Notes under the pieces: generated by a model
Told to the model about the DNA's origin: nothing
Databases searched by the model: none
The model's input: the letters and a program-made list of their open reading frames with translations, nothing else
From: Ilumatobacteraceae bacterium
GTDB lineage: Bacteria; Actinomycetota; Acidimicrobiia; Acidimicrobiales; Ilumatobacteraceae
Reading direction: 5' to 3'
Length of the DNA: 64,000 bases
Assembly (NCBI GenBank): GCA_025358075.1
Contig: JANYKU010000003.1
Location: 1 to 64,000 of the forward strand
Shown: piece by piece, positions 18,556 through 28,000 of the stretch
Layout of the letters: each line of letters opens with the position of its first letter
Numbering within the stretch: the stretch's first letter is position 1
Position numbers and translations under genes: made by a program

Positions 18556-20856
18556 TCAGACGGCGTTGAGTGCGGCCCAGACGCGCTCGGGGGTGCACAG
18601 CATGTCCATGTGGGTCACGCCGAGGTGCGACAGTGCGTCGACGACCGCGTTGTGAATGGCAGGAGTCGAGCCGATGGTTCCCGACTCGCCGATGCCCTTG
18701 GCCCCAAGTGGGTTCCGCGGGCTGTCGGTCTGGGTGTTCGACGTCTCGAAGCTCGGGAGCTCTGCAGCCGACGGCACGGTGTAGTCGAGGAACGTGGCGG
18801 TGACGGGGTTGCCGTCCTCGTCGTAGCGAAGCCATTCGTAGATCGCCTGGGCAGCACCCTGAGCGATCCCACCGTGTTGCTGACCCGACACCAAGAGGGG
18901 ATTGAGGATGCGGCCGCAGTCGTCGACGGCGACGTGACGACGCATGACCACCTTGCCGGTCTCGGTGTCGACCTCGACGACGGAGACATGTGCACCGAAC
19001 GGGAACGTCGAGTTGGTGCCGTCGAAGTCGAGCTCGTGACGCAGCACTTCGGGATCGAGCCCAGCGGGAAGCTTGCTGGCATCGCGCGACGCGACCGCCA
19101 GTTCTGCCCAGGAGATCGACTTCGACGGGGTTCCCGCCACGTGCAGTGCGCCGCCTTCGGCGACGATGTCTTCAGTGGCCGCCTCGAGCAGGTGGGCAGC
19201 GATCCGCTGTGCTCGGACGAGCACCTCCTTCGATGCGACGTAGATCGCCGAGCCGGCAGTCTGCAGCGACCTCGAGCCCAACGTGCCTGCGCCGCGGGGG
19301 ACGCGGTCGGTGTCGGAGTTGACCAGCGTGATCTTGTCCATCGGGATCCCGAGCACCTCAGTGGCGAGCATGGCGAACGCCGTGTGGTGACCCTGGCCGT
19401 GAACGCTGGTGCCGGCAAAGACGCTGGCCGAGCCGTCGTCGTGAACCTCGACGGCGCCGAACTCGATGTGCAGACCAACCGGTGCGGTGACTTCTACATA
19501 GGTCGACACACCGATGCCGAGTGCGACCGGGTCGTTGGCCGCACGTCGACGGGCCTGCTCTTCGCGGAGCTCTTTGTAACCAGCAGCGGCAAGTGCCGCG
19601 TCGAGCGCCTTCTCGTATTCACCCGAGTCGTAGGCGGCACCGGTGTTGGTGGTCAGCGGGAATGCGCCGGGCTGGATGAAGTTCTTGCGGCGGATCTCGG
19701 CGGGATCCATGCCGATCTTGCGCGCCGCGACGTCGATGACCCGCTCGATGAGCTGCGTGGCCTCCGGGCGGCCGGCGCCTCGGTAGGCGCCGACGGTCGT
19801 GGTGTTGGTGAGGACGGTGCGGGTGGCGAACTTGACCTTCTGGATGTCGTACACGCCGACGCACATCATCTGCGTCAGCATCGGGAGGATCGCCCCGATC
19901 GCCGCGTACGCACCGGCGTTGGCGGTGACGTCGCCCTCGAGGCCGGTGATCTTGCCGTCCTTCGTCACACCGAGCTTGGCGGTCATCACGTAGTCGCGAC
20001 CGTGGACGAGCGAGATCATGTCTTCGCTACGCGTCTCGGCCCACTTCACCGGGGCGCCGAGCGCACGGCAGGCAGCGGCCGCAACGAGGTACTCGGGGTA
20101 CATCGCGGCCTTCGGGCCGAACCCACCGCCGACCCAGGGACAGATGACCCGCAAGTCGGCTGGTTCCATCCCGAGCATGCCGGCGATCGCGCCGTGAGCC
20201 GAGTGCGGCGCCTGATGGGAGATCCAGCAGGTCAAGTGGCCGGGCTCCTCGCCGGGCTCGGCGAGGATGCCGTTGGTCTCCATCGGTGCACCCGCCAGCC
20301 GCTGGCTGATCATGGTCACTTCGGCGATCTCGTCGGCGCCCTCGAACGGGTCGACGTCGGCGCCGTGCTCCGTGCCGAAGCACACGTTCGAGCCGTGCTC
20401 GGGGAACAGGATCGGCGCATCGGGCGCGAGACCCTGCGCCGGCGTGACGATCGGCGTCATCGCTTCGTAGTCGACGATGACGGCCTCCGCGGCGTCGGTA
20501 GCAGCCGACTTCGAGGTGGCCACTACTGCGGCGACGATGTCGCCGACGAACCTGACGACGTCCTTTGCGAAGATCGGGCGGTTCAGTTCCGGAGGCATCA
20601 TCGGGAACCCGTTGAATGAAGGCATGCCGAGGTCATTTCCGGCGGCGTGATACACGGCCTTCACCCCTGGCATGGTCGCAGCAGCGCTGATGTCGACGCC
20701 GAGCACCTTGGCGTACGCCTGGGTGGAACGGACGAACGACACGTGGAGCGTGCCCGTCGGTGCCATGTCATCGACGTACTTCCCCGCTCCCGTGAGGAGG
20801 GTTGGATCCTCCAGGCGCTGGACGGCGTTTCCCAAGATCGATCCTGCAGTGGCCAT
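18556..20856 (-). CDS. Xanthine dehydrogenase/CO dehydrogenase-family molybdopterin-binding large subunit (form-II CoxL-like)
   Basis: GSILGNAVQRLEDPTLLTGAGKYVDD, GGGFGPKAAMYPEY, AYRGAGRPEATQLIERVID. Confidence 0.92.
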   Translation of the reverse strand: MATAGSILGNAVQRLEDPTLLTGAGKYVDDMAPTGTLHVSFVRSTQAYAKVLGVDISAAATMPGVKAVYHAAGNDLGMPSFNGFPMMPPELNRPIFAKDVVRFVGDIVAAVVATSKSAATDAAEAVIVDYEAMTPIVTPAQGLAPDAPILFPEHGSNVCFGTEHGADVDPFEGADEIAEVTMISQRLAGAPMETNGILAEPGEEPGHLTCWISHQAPHSAHGAIAGMLGMEPADLRVICPWVGGGFGPKAAMYPEYLVAAAACRALGAPVKWAETRSEDMISLVHGRDYVMTAKLGVTKDGKITGLEGDVTANAGAYAAIGAILPMLTQMMCVGVYDIQKVKFATRTVLTNTTTVGAYRGAGRPEATQLIERVIDVAARKIGMDPAEIRRKNFIQPGAFPLTTNTGAAYDSGEYEKALDAALAAAGYKELREEQARRRAANDPVALGIGVSTYVEVTAPVGLHIEFGAVEVHDDGSASVFAGTSVHGQGHHTAFAMLATEVLGIPMDKITLVNSDTDRVPRGAGTLGSRSLQTAGSAIYVASKEVLVRAQRIAAHLLEAATEDIVAEGGALHVAGTPSKSISWAELAVASRDASKLPAGLDPEVLRHELDFDGTNSTFPFGAHVSVVEVDTETGKVVMRRHVAVDDCGRILNPLLVSGQQHGGIAQGAAQAIYEWLRYDEDGNPVTATFLDYTVPSAAELPSFETSNTQTDSPRNPLGAKGIGESGTIGSTPAIHNAVVDALSHLGVTHMDMLCTPERVWAALNAV

Positions 20857-20870
20857 GACGAACCTTTCGA

Positions 20871-20929
20871 TGACGTGACGTTGAACCCCCGACGCGCTGC
20901 GACGCGTCCTCACTGGGAACGTTACGTCA
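20871..20929. promoter_or_regulatory. Duplicated ACGTnACGT dyads in divergent coxL/marR region
   Basis: tgACGTgACGTt (20871-20882) and aACGTtACGTca (20918-20929), mutually inverted, 11/12 identity. Confidence 0.6.
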
Positions 20930-21044
20930 AAGCTCGGCTTCGTCTAGCACGGTGATGGGGTCTGGGACCGAAAAGAACGGGTTCCGGCAGCGGACGAACG
21001 GGGACGCCTTGCGCAGGTCGTCGGCGCTGGGCAAGTGTCTGTCG

Positions 21045-21473
21045 ATGGCAGCCGCCCACCTCGACGATCAGCAGTATCGCGACCTGTTGAGGTTCCGGAC
21101 AGCGCTGCGAAGGTTCCTGCACTGGAGCGACGAGCAGGCCGCGGCGGCCGGACTGACTGCCCAGCAGCATCAGCTGCTGCTGGCGATCCGCGGTCACGAC
21201 GGTGCGACCGCACCCACGATCGGTGAGGTGGCCGACTCGCTGCTGTTGAAGCACCACAGCCTCGTCGAGCTCGTCGACCGCGCCGAGCAGGCTGGATTCG
21301 TGACCCGCACCGTCGATGGTGACGACCGGCGCATCGTACGGCTCAAGGTCACCAGATCCGGATTGCGGGTGCTGGAGAAGTTGTCCGCTGCTCACCTGCA
21401 GGAGCTCGCTCGTTTGGCGCCGACGATCGAACGTGTGGCTCGCGGCCTCGGCGAACCAAACCCCGCTGGCTGA
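21045..21473 (+). CDS. MarR-family transcriptional regulator
   Basis: GLTAQQHQLLLAIRG...TIGEVADSLLLKHHSLVELVDRAEQAGFVTRTVDGDDRRIVRLKVT. Confidence 0.92.
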   Translation: MAAAHLDDQQYRDLLRFRTALRRFLHWSDEQAAAAGLTAQQHQLLLAIRGHDGATAPTIGEVADSLLLKHHSLVELVDRAEQAGFVTRTVDGDDRRIVRLKVTRSGLRVLEKLSAAHLQELARLAPTIERVARGLGEPNPAG

Positions 21474-21482
21474 CTCAGGCGG

Positions 21483-21507
21483 CAATATATCGTTGCACGA
21501 TATGTTG
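21483..21507. promoter_or_regulatory. 25-bp operator-like inverted repeat upstream of clc
   Basis: caatatatcg-ttgca-cgatatgttg, 9/10 pairs, 5 nt before the GTG start. Confidence 0.65.
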
Positions 21508-21512
21508 TTCGA

Positions 21513-23267
21513 GTGATCTCTCGAACGCCAAGTCGCCGATTGCTCCTGCTGAGTTTGGCGGCCGTGGTCATCGGTGTCGCTGGGGGTGGCGCTGCTTGGG
21601 TTCTGATCCGGCTGATTCGCCTCATCACCAACATCGCCCTGTTCCACCACGTGTCGCTGCGCGAGCGCTCGATGATGGAGCTCCACGTGAGTTGGACGAT
21701 CGTGCTCGCCGCGGTCATCGGGGCAATCGTCGTCAGCCTCATGGCCAAGTTGGCGCCAGTGATCCGCGGCCACGGCATACCCGAGGCGATGGAGGCGGTG
21801 ATGACGAAGCAGAGCCGCATCGCACCGCTCACCGCGATCTTCAAGCCGATCTCGGCAGCGATCGCGATCGGCACAGGTGCTCCATTCGGTGCAGAAGGGC
21901 CAATCATCGTCACCGGCGGGTCGATCGGGTCCTTGTTGGGACAGGTCATCCCGGTGTCGCCTTCCGAGCGCAAGATCTTGCTGGCGTCGGGTGCCGCAGC
22001 CGGCATGGCCGCCACGTTCGGCGCGCCGCTCGCGGCCGTCGTGCTGGCGATCGAGTTGCTGCTCTTCGAATTCTCGGCGCGCGCCTTCGTGCCGCTCGTC
22101 GTAGCGACATCGATCGCCGGCGGGATGCATTCGGCGCTGTTCGGGAACGGCCCGTTGTTCCGCGTCTCGTCGCACGGATTCGCTGGTCTCGACGCACTTC
22201 CGGCCTTCGCAATCCTGGGAATCGCGTGCGGCGGGCTGGCCATCGTCATCAGTCGTGGCTTGTTCTTCGTGGAGGATCTGTACCGCCGCCTGCCCGTCAA
22301 GCAGTTCTGGCATCCGGCCATCGGAGCAGTGGGATTTGCGACGATCGGTCTGTTCGTTCCGCGCATCTTGGGTGTCGGATATGGCGTGATCGGCGACGTG
22401 CTCGACGCCAGGTTGGCGATCCGCACCGTGGCCGTGATCGCTGTCGCCAAGCTGGTGGCGTGGTGGCTGGCGCTCGGATCGGGCACGTCTGGTGGCACCC
22501 TCGCACCGATCCTGCTGATCAGCTCATCATTCGGTCTCGTGGTCGGTTCCGGGCTGAACCACGTGCTGCCCGGGCACGATGTCGCGCTCGGCGCGTTTGC
22601 GTTGGTTGCCATGGCCGCGACGTTCGGCGCCGCGACGCAGGCGACGTTCACGGCGATCGTGTTCGTCTTCGAACTGACTCGCGACTACGACGTCGTGCTT
22701 CCACTGATGCTTGCCACGGTGCTCGCCGACATCGTGTACAGCGCCGTCAATGACAACAGCCTGATGACCGAGAAGCTGCGCAGGCGAGGGCTCCACGTGG
22801 GTCGCCACTACGGCGTCGATCCGTTCTCCAGCACTCGGGTCGTTGAGATCATGACCTCAGTCGTGGTCACCATTTCGCGGGCGTCGACCGTCGGCGAGGC
22901 GCGGGCGCGGTTCGCGAGCGGCGGACACGGTGCGTACCCGGTCGTCGACGAGGAGAACCGTCTGACCGGCATCGTCAGCCGCGGCGACATCCTCGGCAAC
23001 GACTGCGGCGACGATGAACCTCTCATGTCGCTGGCCAGCGCGGATGTCGTGACGGTGGGCCCTGGTGACCGGGCGCAGACGGCGCTGCGGCTGATGCTCG
23101 ACGAGTCCGTCGAGCACGTGCCGGTCGTCGCCGACGGGATGCTGGTGGGCATCTGCACTCGCACCGATCTCTTGAAGGTGCGACAGCGACAGTTGGATCA
23201 CGAGCAACGCGATCCGGGTCTGACCATGCACCCCCGTTGGGCCCGACTCGGGCGCTCGGCCCGCTAG
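21513..23267 (+). CDS. ClC-family chloride channel/transporter with C-terminal CBS pair
   Basis: GHGIPEAMEA, GTGAPFGAEGPIIVTGGSIGS, GSGTSGGTLAPILLIS; two CBS motifs at C-terminus. Confidence 0.95.
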   Translation: MISRTPSRRLLLLSLAAVVIGVAGGGAAWVLIRLIRLITNIALFHHVSLRERSMMELHVSWTIVLAAVIGAIVVSLMAKLAPVIRGHGIPEAMEAVMTKQSRIAPLTAIFKPISAAIAIGTGAPFGAEGPIIVTGGSIGSLLGQVIPVSPSERKILLASGAAAGMAATFGAPLAAVVLAIELLLFEFSARAFVPLVVATSIAGGMHSALFGNGPLFRVSSHGFAGLDALPAFAILGIACGGLAIVISRGLFFVEDLYRRLPVKQFWHPAIGAVGFATIGLFVPRILGVGYGVIGDVLDARLAIRTVAVIAVAKLVAWWLALGSGTSGGTLAPILLISSSFGLVVGSGLNHVLPGHDVALGAFALVAMAATFGAATQATFTAIVFVFELTRDYDVVLPLMLATVLADIVYSAVNDNSLMTEKLRRRGLHVGRHYGVDPFSSTRVVEIMTSVVVTISRASTVGEARARFASGGHGAYPVVDEENRLTGIVSRGDILGNDCGDDEPLMSLASADVVTVGPGDRAQTALRLMLDESVEHVPVVADGMLVGICTRTDLLKVRQRQLDHEQRDPGLTMHPRWARLGRSAR

Positions 23268-23947
23268 TTCATCGGCTCATGCCTGCGAACGGTGACGCGC
23301 CGGGCGATCAGAACTCGAGCAACGATGAGGAGAGCAGTCCCGTACGCGGCGGTCACCAACCCTGGAACGAGCAGTGCGCCGTGGTCGACCAGACCGGCCT
23401 CGATGAGCCGCCTCGGTCCGTAGAAGGGCAGCACCTTGGTCGCGGCGCTGTTGGAGTGGCTCGCCAGTTGAACGCCGATCACCCCAATGAGCGCCAGCGT
23501 GCCTTCGAGCTCGTGTGGCACTGCGGCACCGATCGCCAGGCCGAACGGCACCGCTTGGAGAGCCACAGCGGCAAGTCCCAGCACGACCACCCAGATCCGC
23601 ACCGGATGCGACATGCGCGACATCAGCACCGCAAAGCCGGCCGCGATCGAGAGCGCCAGCGGACCAAGGAAGCCCACCCGTCCGAGAAGCAGTTCGACCG
23701 GACGGTAGCCCGCGAGCACCAGCCGCTGATCGACGGCGCGTGCCGACATGATCGAGAAGAGCGCGGCGCCCGACACGGCAAACGACATGCCGATGCCACC
23801 CGTGACCGGCGCGTGCACGTCGTCGCCGGCCGAGGCCAGGTAGAAGCTGAGTGGCAGGGCGATGAGCAGACCGATCGCGACATGGCGACGGATGAGGTCG
23901 CGACCGTGCATCTCGGCCATGAGCACGATTCGGCTCAGCGTCTTCAT
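23264..23947 (-). CDS. Integral membrane protein, probable ABC permease partner
   Basis: 227 aa hydrophobic; ATGA overlap with following ABC ATPase. Confidence 0.75.
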   Translation of the reverse strand: MKTLSRIVLMAEMHGRDLIRRHVAIGLLIALPLSFYLASAGDDVHAPVTGGIGMSFAVSGAALFSIMSARAVDQRLVLAGYRPVELLLGRVGFLGPLALSIAAGFAVLMSRMSHPVRIWVVVLGLAAVALQAVPFGLAIGAAVPHELEGTLALIGVIGVQLASHSNSAATKVLPFYGPRRLIEAGLVDHGALLVPGLVTAAYGTALLIVARVLIARRVTVRRHEPMN

Positions 23948-24570
23948 GCGCTCCGCCGAACATGTGCTCGGGATGGATGCGCCGGAAGCTCGATGACACG
24001 ATCGACCCGATCGAGCTCGGCGAGCATGTGGGTAACGATGACGACGGCCATGCCCTGCTCGCGCCAGACGCGGCAGTGATCCCAGAAGTTCACGTAGGTG
24101 CCGCGGTCGAACCCTTGGTACGGCTCGTCGAGGAGCAGCACGGCGGGATCGGGGAGCAAGGCGATTGCCAAGTTGAGCTTCTGGCGTGTCCCGCCCGATA
24201 GGTCGCGCACGACTACCCGCTCGTGCATCGGGTATCCGAACTCGGCGAGGATGCGATGTCCACGACCCAGCGCGTCTTCCCTACCCAGACCGGCTCCTCG
24301 ACCGAACATCACGAGGTGCTCGTCGGCAGTCAACAACTCGAACAGCCCGGCTTCCTGTGGGCAGTACCCGATCGGGGCATCCGCCCTCACCCGGCCGGAA
24401 TCGGCAGCCAGCACGCCGGCACAGATGCGCATCAGCGTCGACTTGCCGGCACCGTTCTCGCCCGTGAGCGCAACGACTTCTCCGGACGAGACCGTGAGAT
24501 CGATGTCGCTGAGAATCGTCGTCGAGCCGTAGCGCTTGTTCACGCCGGTGACCATGAGACGAGCCATCAT
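23944..24570 (-). CDS. ABC transporter ATP-binding protein
   Basis: GENGAGKSTLMRICAG, LSGGTRQKLNLAIALL, LLLDEPYQG. Confidence 0.92.
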   Translation of the reverse strand: MMARLMVTGVNKRYGSTTILSDIDLTVSSGEVVALTGENGAGKSTLMRICAGVLAADSGRVRADAPIGYCPQEAGLFELLTADEHLVMFGRGAGLGREDALGRGHRILAEFGYPMHERVVVRDLSGGTRQKLNLAIALLPDPAVLLLDEPYQGFDRGTYVNFWDHCRVWREQGMAVVIVTHMLAELDRVDRVIELPAHPSRAHVRRSA

Positions 24571-24624
24571 CAGCCCTCAGGATGCCGTGCGGGCTCAAGG
24601 TTTCAACAGAGTCGTCCCGTTCCG

Positions 24625-25284
24625 TTATTGCGAATCGACGATCGCTACTGCCCGAACCGGGAAGGTACCCATTCCGCGAACCTTGGGCGGCGCGGCAAAG
24701 AACCGGAAGGGTTGTCCGACCAATACATCGAGCTGGGTGAGGTGCTCGACGATCAGGATGCCGGCGTCGAGCAGCATGCTGTGGATCGGACGAGTCGTAC
24801 CACGGGTGTCGTCGATGTTGACGGAGTCGATGCCGGCGACGAACGCACCACCGGCGATCAGGGCTTCGGCGGCCTCGGTCGTGAGAAATGGGTGGTCGGC
24901 GGCGCCGTATTGATCGGTACGCCAGTGGCGATCCCAACCCGTGGAGAAGAGCACTGCGCGCCCTCGGAGGTCGTGACCCTCGAGCAGCTCAGCACCGATC
25001 GCAGGTCCCGAATCGCGGACGCAGAGGCCGGGCACGTTGAAGACTCGTTCGATCGGCAGACCGGCGAGGTCGAACCCGGTTGGGTATCGATGGCTGGGGG
25101 TGTCGAGGTAGGTGCCGGTGTTGGCAACCATCTCGATTCGACCGATGTGGAACTCCGTGCCGGTTGCGTAGACGGCGCGTGAGGCCTCGCGGCTGAGATG
25201 GTCGCTGATCAGCGGGCCCGGCAACCCCGGATACGTGACCATCTCGTGCTCGATCACATGCGACAAGTCGACGATCTGTTCCAT
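24625..25284 (-). CDS. Cyclase family protein (kynurenine formamidase-like)
   Basis: VDLSHVIEHEMVTYPGLPGP, NTGTYLDTPSHRY, VGIDSVNIDDT-like segment. Confidence 0.85.
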   Translation of the reverse strand: MEQIVDLSHVIEHEMVTYPGLPGPLISDHLSREASRAVYATGTEFHIGRIEMVANTGTYLDTPSHRYPTGFDLAGLPIERVFNVPGLCVRDSGPAIGAELLEGHDLRGRAVLFSTGWDRHWRTDQYGAADHPFLTTEAAEALIAGGAFVAGIDSVNIDDTRGTTRPIHSMLLDAGILIVEHLTQLDVLVGQPFRFFAAPPKVRGMGTFPVRAVAIVDSQ

Positions 25285-25326
25285 CGGCCGGACTGTACTC
25301 AACACCTCCAGGCGGGTGTTGCCGTG

Positions 25327-25887
25327 TCACCCGACCAGGCGAACCGCCAGCGCGGCTTGGGCCTCGGCGACGCTGTCGCGTGACAGGTCGCCGCGCTCGC
25401 TGAACCAGTAGGCGGGTTGATTGCAGATCGCCAGCACCGCGAAGGTCGCCATCTTCACATCGCCCGGATGGAACGCCCCCGAGTCCGCGCCCTCGGCGAC
25501 GATTGCTCGCATGATCCCCTCGTACTCATCGCGTAGGGCGACGGCGCGGATGGCGTTGTCGCCGCTCAGCGAACGCAGTTCGACATCGGCGATGATCGCC
25601 CGTTGCGGGTCCTCCAGGGTGATCAGCACGAAGTTGCGAACCGCCTCGAACAGCTGTCGCCTCGGATCGTCGGCGAACTCGGCACGGACCTTGTGCCCGC
25701 TGGTGATCAGGGGTTGCAGCGCATCACTCATCAACTCGGCCAGCAGGTCTTGCTTGCTCGGGTAGTAGTGGTACAGGGTTCCGAGGGTCAGTTCGCTCAT
25801 CTTGGCGATCTGGCGGAGGCTGGCGCCGTGGTAGCCCTGCCGAGCGAAGACGTCGATGGCGACCCGGCGAATGGTGTCCGCGTTCAT
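25327..25887 (-). CDS. TetR-family transcriptional regulator
   Basis: IRRVAIDVFARQGYHGASLRQIAKMSELTLGTLYHYYPSKQDLLAEL. Confidence 0.93.
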   Translation of the reverse strand: MNADTIRRVAIDVFARQGYHGASLRQIAKMSELTLGTLYHYYPSKQDLLAELMSDALQPLITSGHKVRAEFADDPRRQLFEAVRNFVLITLEDPQRAIIADVELRSLSGDNAIRAVALRDEYEGIMRAIVAEGADSGAFHPGDVKMATFAVLAICNQPAYWFSERGDLSRDSVAEAQAALAVRLVG

Positions 25888-27419
25888 TGCTGGCCCTGCT
25901 GCGCGGAGAGGATTCGGGTGACCAGATCGCGCACCTCGCCGGCGACCACTTTGCCGTTCTCGTTGCGGGGGAGATGGTCGACGGTCACCAGCCGCGCTGG
26001 TCGCTTGTAGTCGGCCAGCGCTCCCTCGACGAATCGGTTGAGATCGGCGAGTGCAATCGGGTCGCGCGTCACCACTGCGGCGGCGACGATCATGCCGTAC
26101 TCCTCGTCCGCCAATCCCACGACCGCGGCTTCGACCACGGACGGGTGGCTGCACAGTGCCTCTTCGACCTCCAGTGGCACCACCTTCTCGCCACCGCGGT
26201 TGATCACATCGTCGACGCGGCCGTACACCCGCACCACGCCGTCGTCGCTACGAGACGCAAGATCACCGGTGCGTAGCCAACCGTCTTCGAACTTCGCGGC
26301 CGTTGCCTCGGGATCGCGGTGATAGCCGAGCATCGTCGTCGGCGAGCGGACGAGGAGCTCGCCCGACGCTGAGATGCGGTCGACGGTCCCTGCGACGGCG
26401 ACGCCGACCTCGGTGGCCGCATGCCCGGGCCGCACAAAGTTGATGTGCGTGATGCTGGTCGCCTCGGACAGCCCATAGCAGTTGGCCAGGAGCGAGCGTG
26501 GGAACTGCTGATGCAGGTGGACGATCAATTGTGACGGCATCGGTGCGCCCCCGAAGGCGAGCGCCGGCGCCAGTTCGCAGGGAGGCGTGCCGGCGAGGTG
26601 CTCGACGATGCGGTGGTACATGGTCGGCACCCCGATGAAGTAGGAGCACGTGCCGGACTGCAAGCCATCGGCGATCTTGTCGGCACGGAACCGGCGATGC
26701 GCCTCGATGCTGCCGCCGGCGACGAGGGCGTGACCGAGTTGATCGACGAACCCGGTGTTGTGGCACAACGGCACGGCAACCGTCGTGTGCAGTTCGGGCG
26801 TGGAGTGGAACATCGCCGCGTAGGTCTCCGAGGCCCGGGTGAGCCCGGCGTTGCTGAGCATCACTCCCTTCGGCCGGTTCGTGGTGCCAGAGGTGTAGGT
26901 CAGGCAGGCCGGTGCGTCGGGGTCGGCTCGATGGGTGGAATCGTGCCCGGCCGGGGTTGTCGCGGCGCCACCGTCTCTGGGACGGTCAGAGTGTGACAAC
27001 CCCGGGGGCTGGAGCGCATGGGACAGGAGTAGGAGGCGATCGCTCCACCGCGCGCTCACGAGGGGACGAAGTGCTTCGTCGACGGCAATTGCCCGGGGAT
27101 CGGCGTGGTCCAACAACGCATCGAGCGCGTCGATCGTGACTCGCGTAGCGAGCGGAACGGTGACCATCCCCGATGCCATCGTGGCAAGGAAGGCGATGAT
27201 CCAATCGGTACTGTTCTCGGCGAGCAGCGCGACTCGTTGCCCAGCGACGAGCCCGCGTCGCCCGAGCTCCGCCGAGAGCGCCCGGACCCGCGTCGCTGCT
27301 TGGGCGTAGGACAGGCGGGTACCGGTGTCGTCGGTAACGAACGTCTTGTCCGGGCTGGTCGCCTCCCAGTGCCAGAGGTAGTCGCTGAGGCCGGCCGGCG
27401 ACCCGGGCGCCTCGGTCAT
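25884..27419 (-). CDS. AMP-dependent acyl-CoA synthetase/ligase
   Basis: LTYTSGTTNRPKGVMLSN, GYHRDPEATAAKFEDGWLRTGDLASRSDDG, PRNENGKV. Confidence 0.94.
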   Translation of the reverse strand: MTEAPGSPAGLSDYLWHWEATSPDKTFVTDDTGTRLSYAQAATRVRALSAELGRRGLVAGQRVALLAENSTDWIIAFLATMASGMVTVPLATRVTIDALDALLDHADPRAIAVDEALRPLVSARWSDRLLLLSHALQPPGLSHSDRPRDGGAATTPAGHDSTHRADPDAPACLTYTSGTTNRPKGVMLSNAGLTRASETYAAMFHSTPELHTTVAVPLCHNTGFVDQLGHALVAGGSIEAHRRFRADKIADGLQSGTCSYFIGVPTMYHRIVEHLAGTPPCELAPALAFGGAPMPSQLIVHLHQQFPRSLLANCYGLSEATSITHINFVRPGHAATEVGVAVAGTVDRISASGELLVRSPTTMLGYHRDPEATAAKFEDGWLRTGDLASRSDDGVVRVYGRVDDVINRGGEKVVPLEVEEALCSHPSVVEAAVVGLADEEYGMIVAAAVVTRDPIALADLNRFVEGALADYKRPARLVTVDHLPRNENGKVVAGEVRDLVTRILSAQQGQQ

Positions 27420-28000
27420 GTCAACCGTCGCGCTGCGAACGAGTCGGGCACCTCGCGTTCGACCCACGAATAGCCGGTTTCGACAGCGACGAGGTTGCGG
27501 GCGATGCGGTCGGCGCGGTGCGCGGGTACGACGGCACTCATGCCCTGGGTGAGCGCTTCACGCGACGCGAGGCGGGTGAGCCTGGCAACGACCCCGGCGA
27601 CGACCATGTTGCCGGCCCGCGGATCACCGGCCTCTGCAGCCATTTCGCCAACGGGGACGGCGAGGTGTTCGATGTCGCCGCGGGTGAGCCGTGACGCGTC
27701 GATGTTGGCCGTGTCGTAAGCGAGCATGCCCTCGGGGAGCAGCAGCGGGTAGTAGCGATCGAACCAGTCGTTGTGCATCGCGAACATCAAGGCGTAGTCG
27801 CTGCGCAGCGGCACTCCCGGATCGTCGCGCGATGCCGCGAGCGAACAAGCGATCTCTCCGCCGCGGATCAACGCCCCGTACACGCTGTACTGGATGGGGT
27901 TGTATCCATCGGCCGAGGCCGACCACGCCAGCAGCTCGGAGCTGAGCTTGACCCCCTGACCTCCGCGGCCCGTCAGAACGACCGACAGCACCGGGCTCAT
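27416..28000 (-). CDS. 2-oxoacid:acceptor oxidoreductase, gamma subunit
   Basis: VVLTGRGGQGVKLSSELLAWSASADGYNPIQYSVYGALIRGGEIACSLAAS. Confidence 0.9.
   Translation of the reverse strand: MSPVLSVVLTGRGGQGVKLSSELLAWSASADGYNPIQYSVYGALIRGGEIACSLAASRDDPGVPLRSDYALMFAMHNDWFDRYYPLLLPEGMLAYDTANIDASRLTRGDIEHLAVPVGEMAAEAGDPRAGNMVVAGVVARLTRLASREALTQGMSAVVPAHRADRIARNLVAVETGYSWVEREVPDSFAARRLT

Noticed and set aside
18610-20619. 669-aa + strand ORF antisense to coxL
   Set aside because: Shadow ORF in GC-rich codon periodicity; no recognisable motif.
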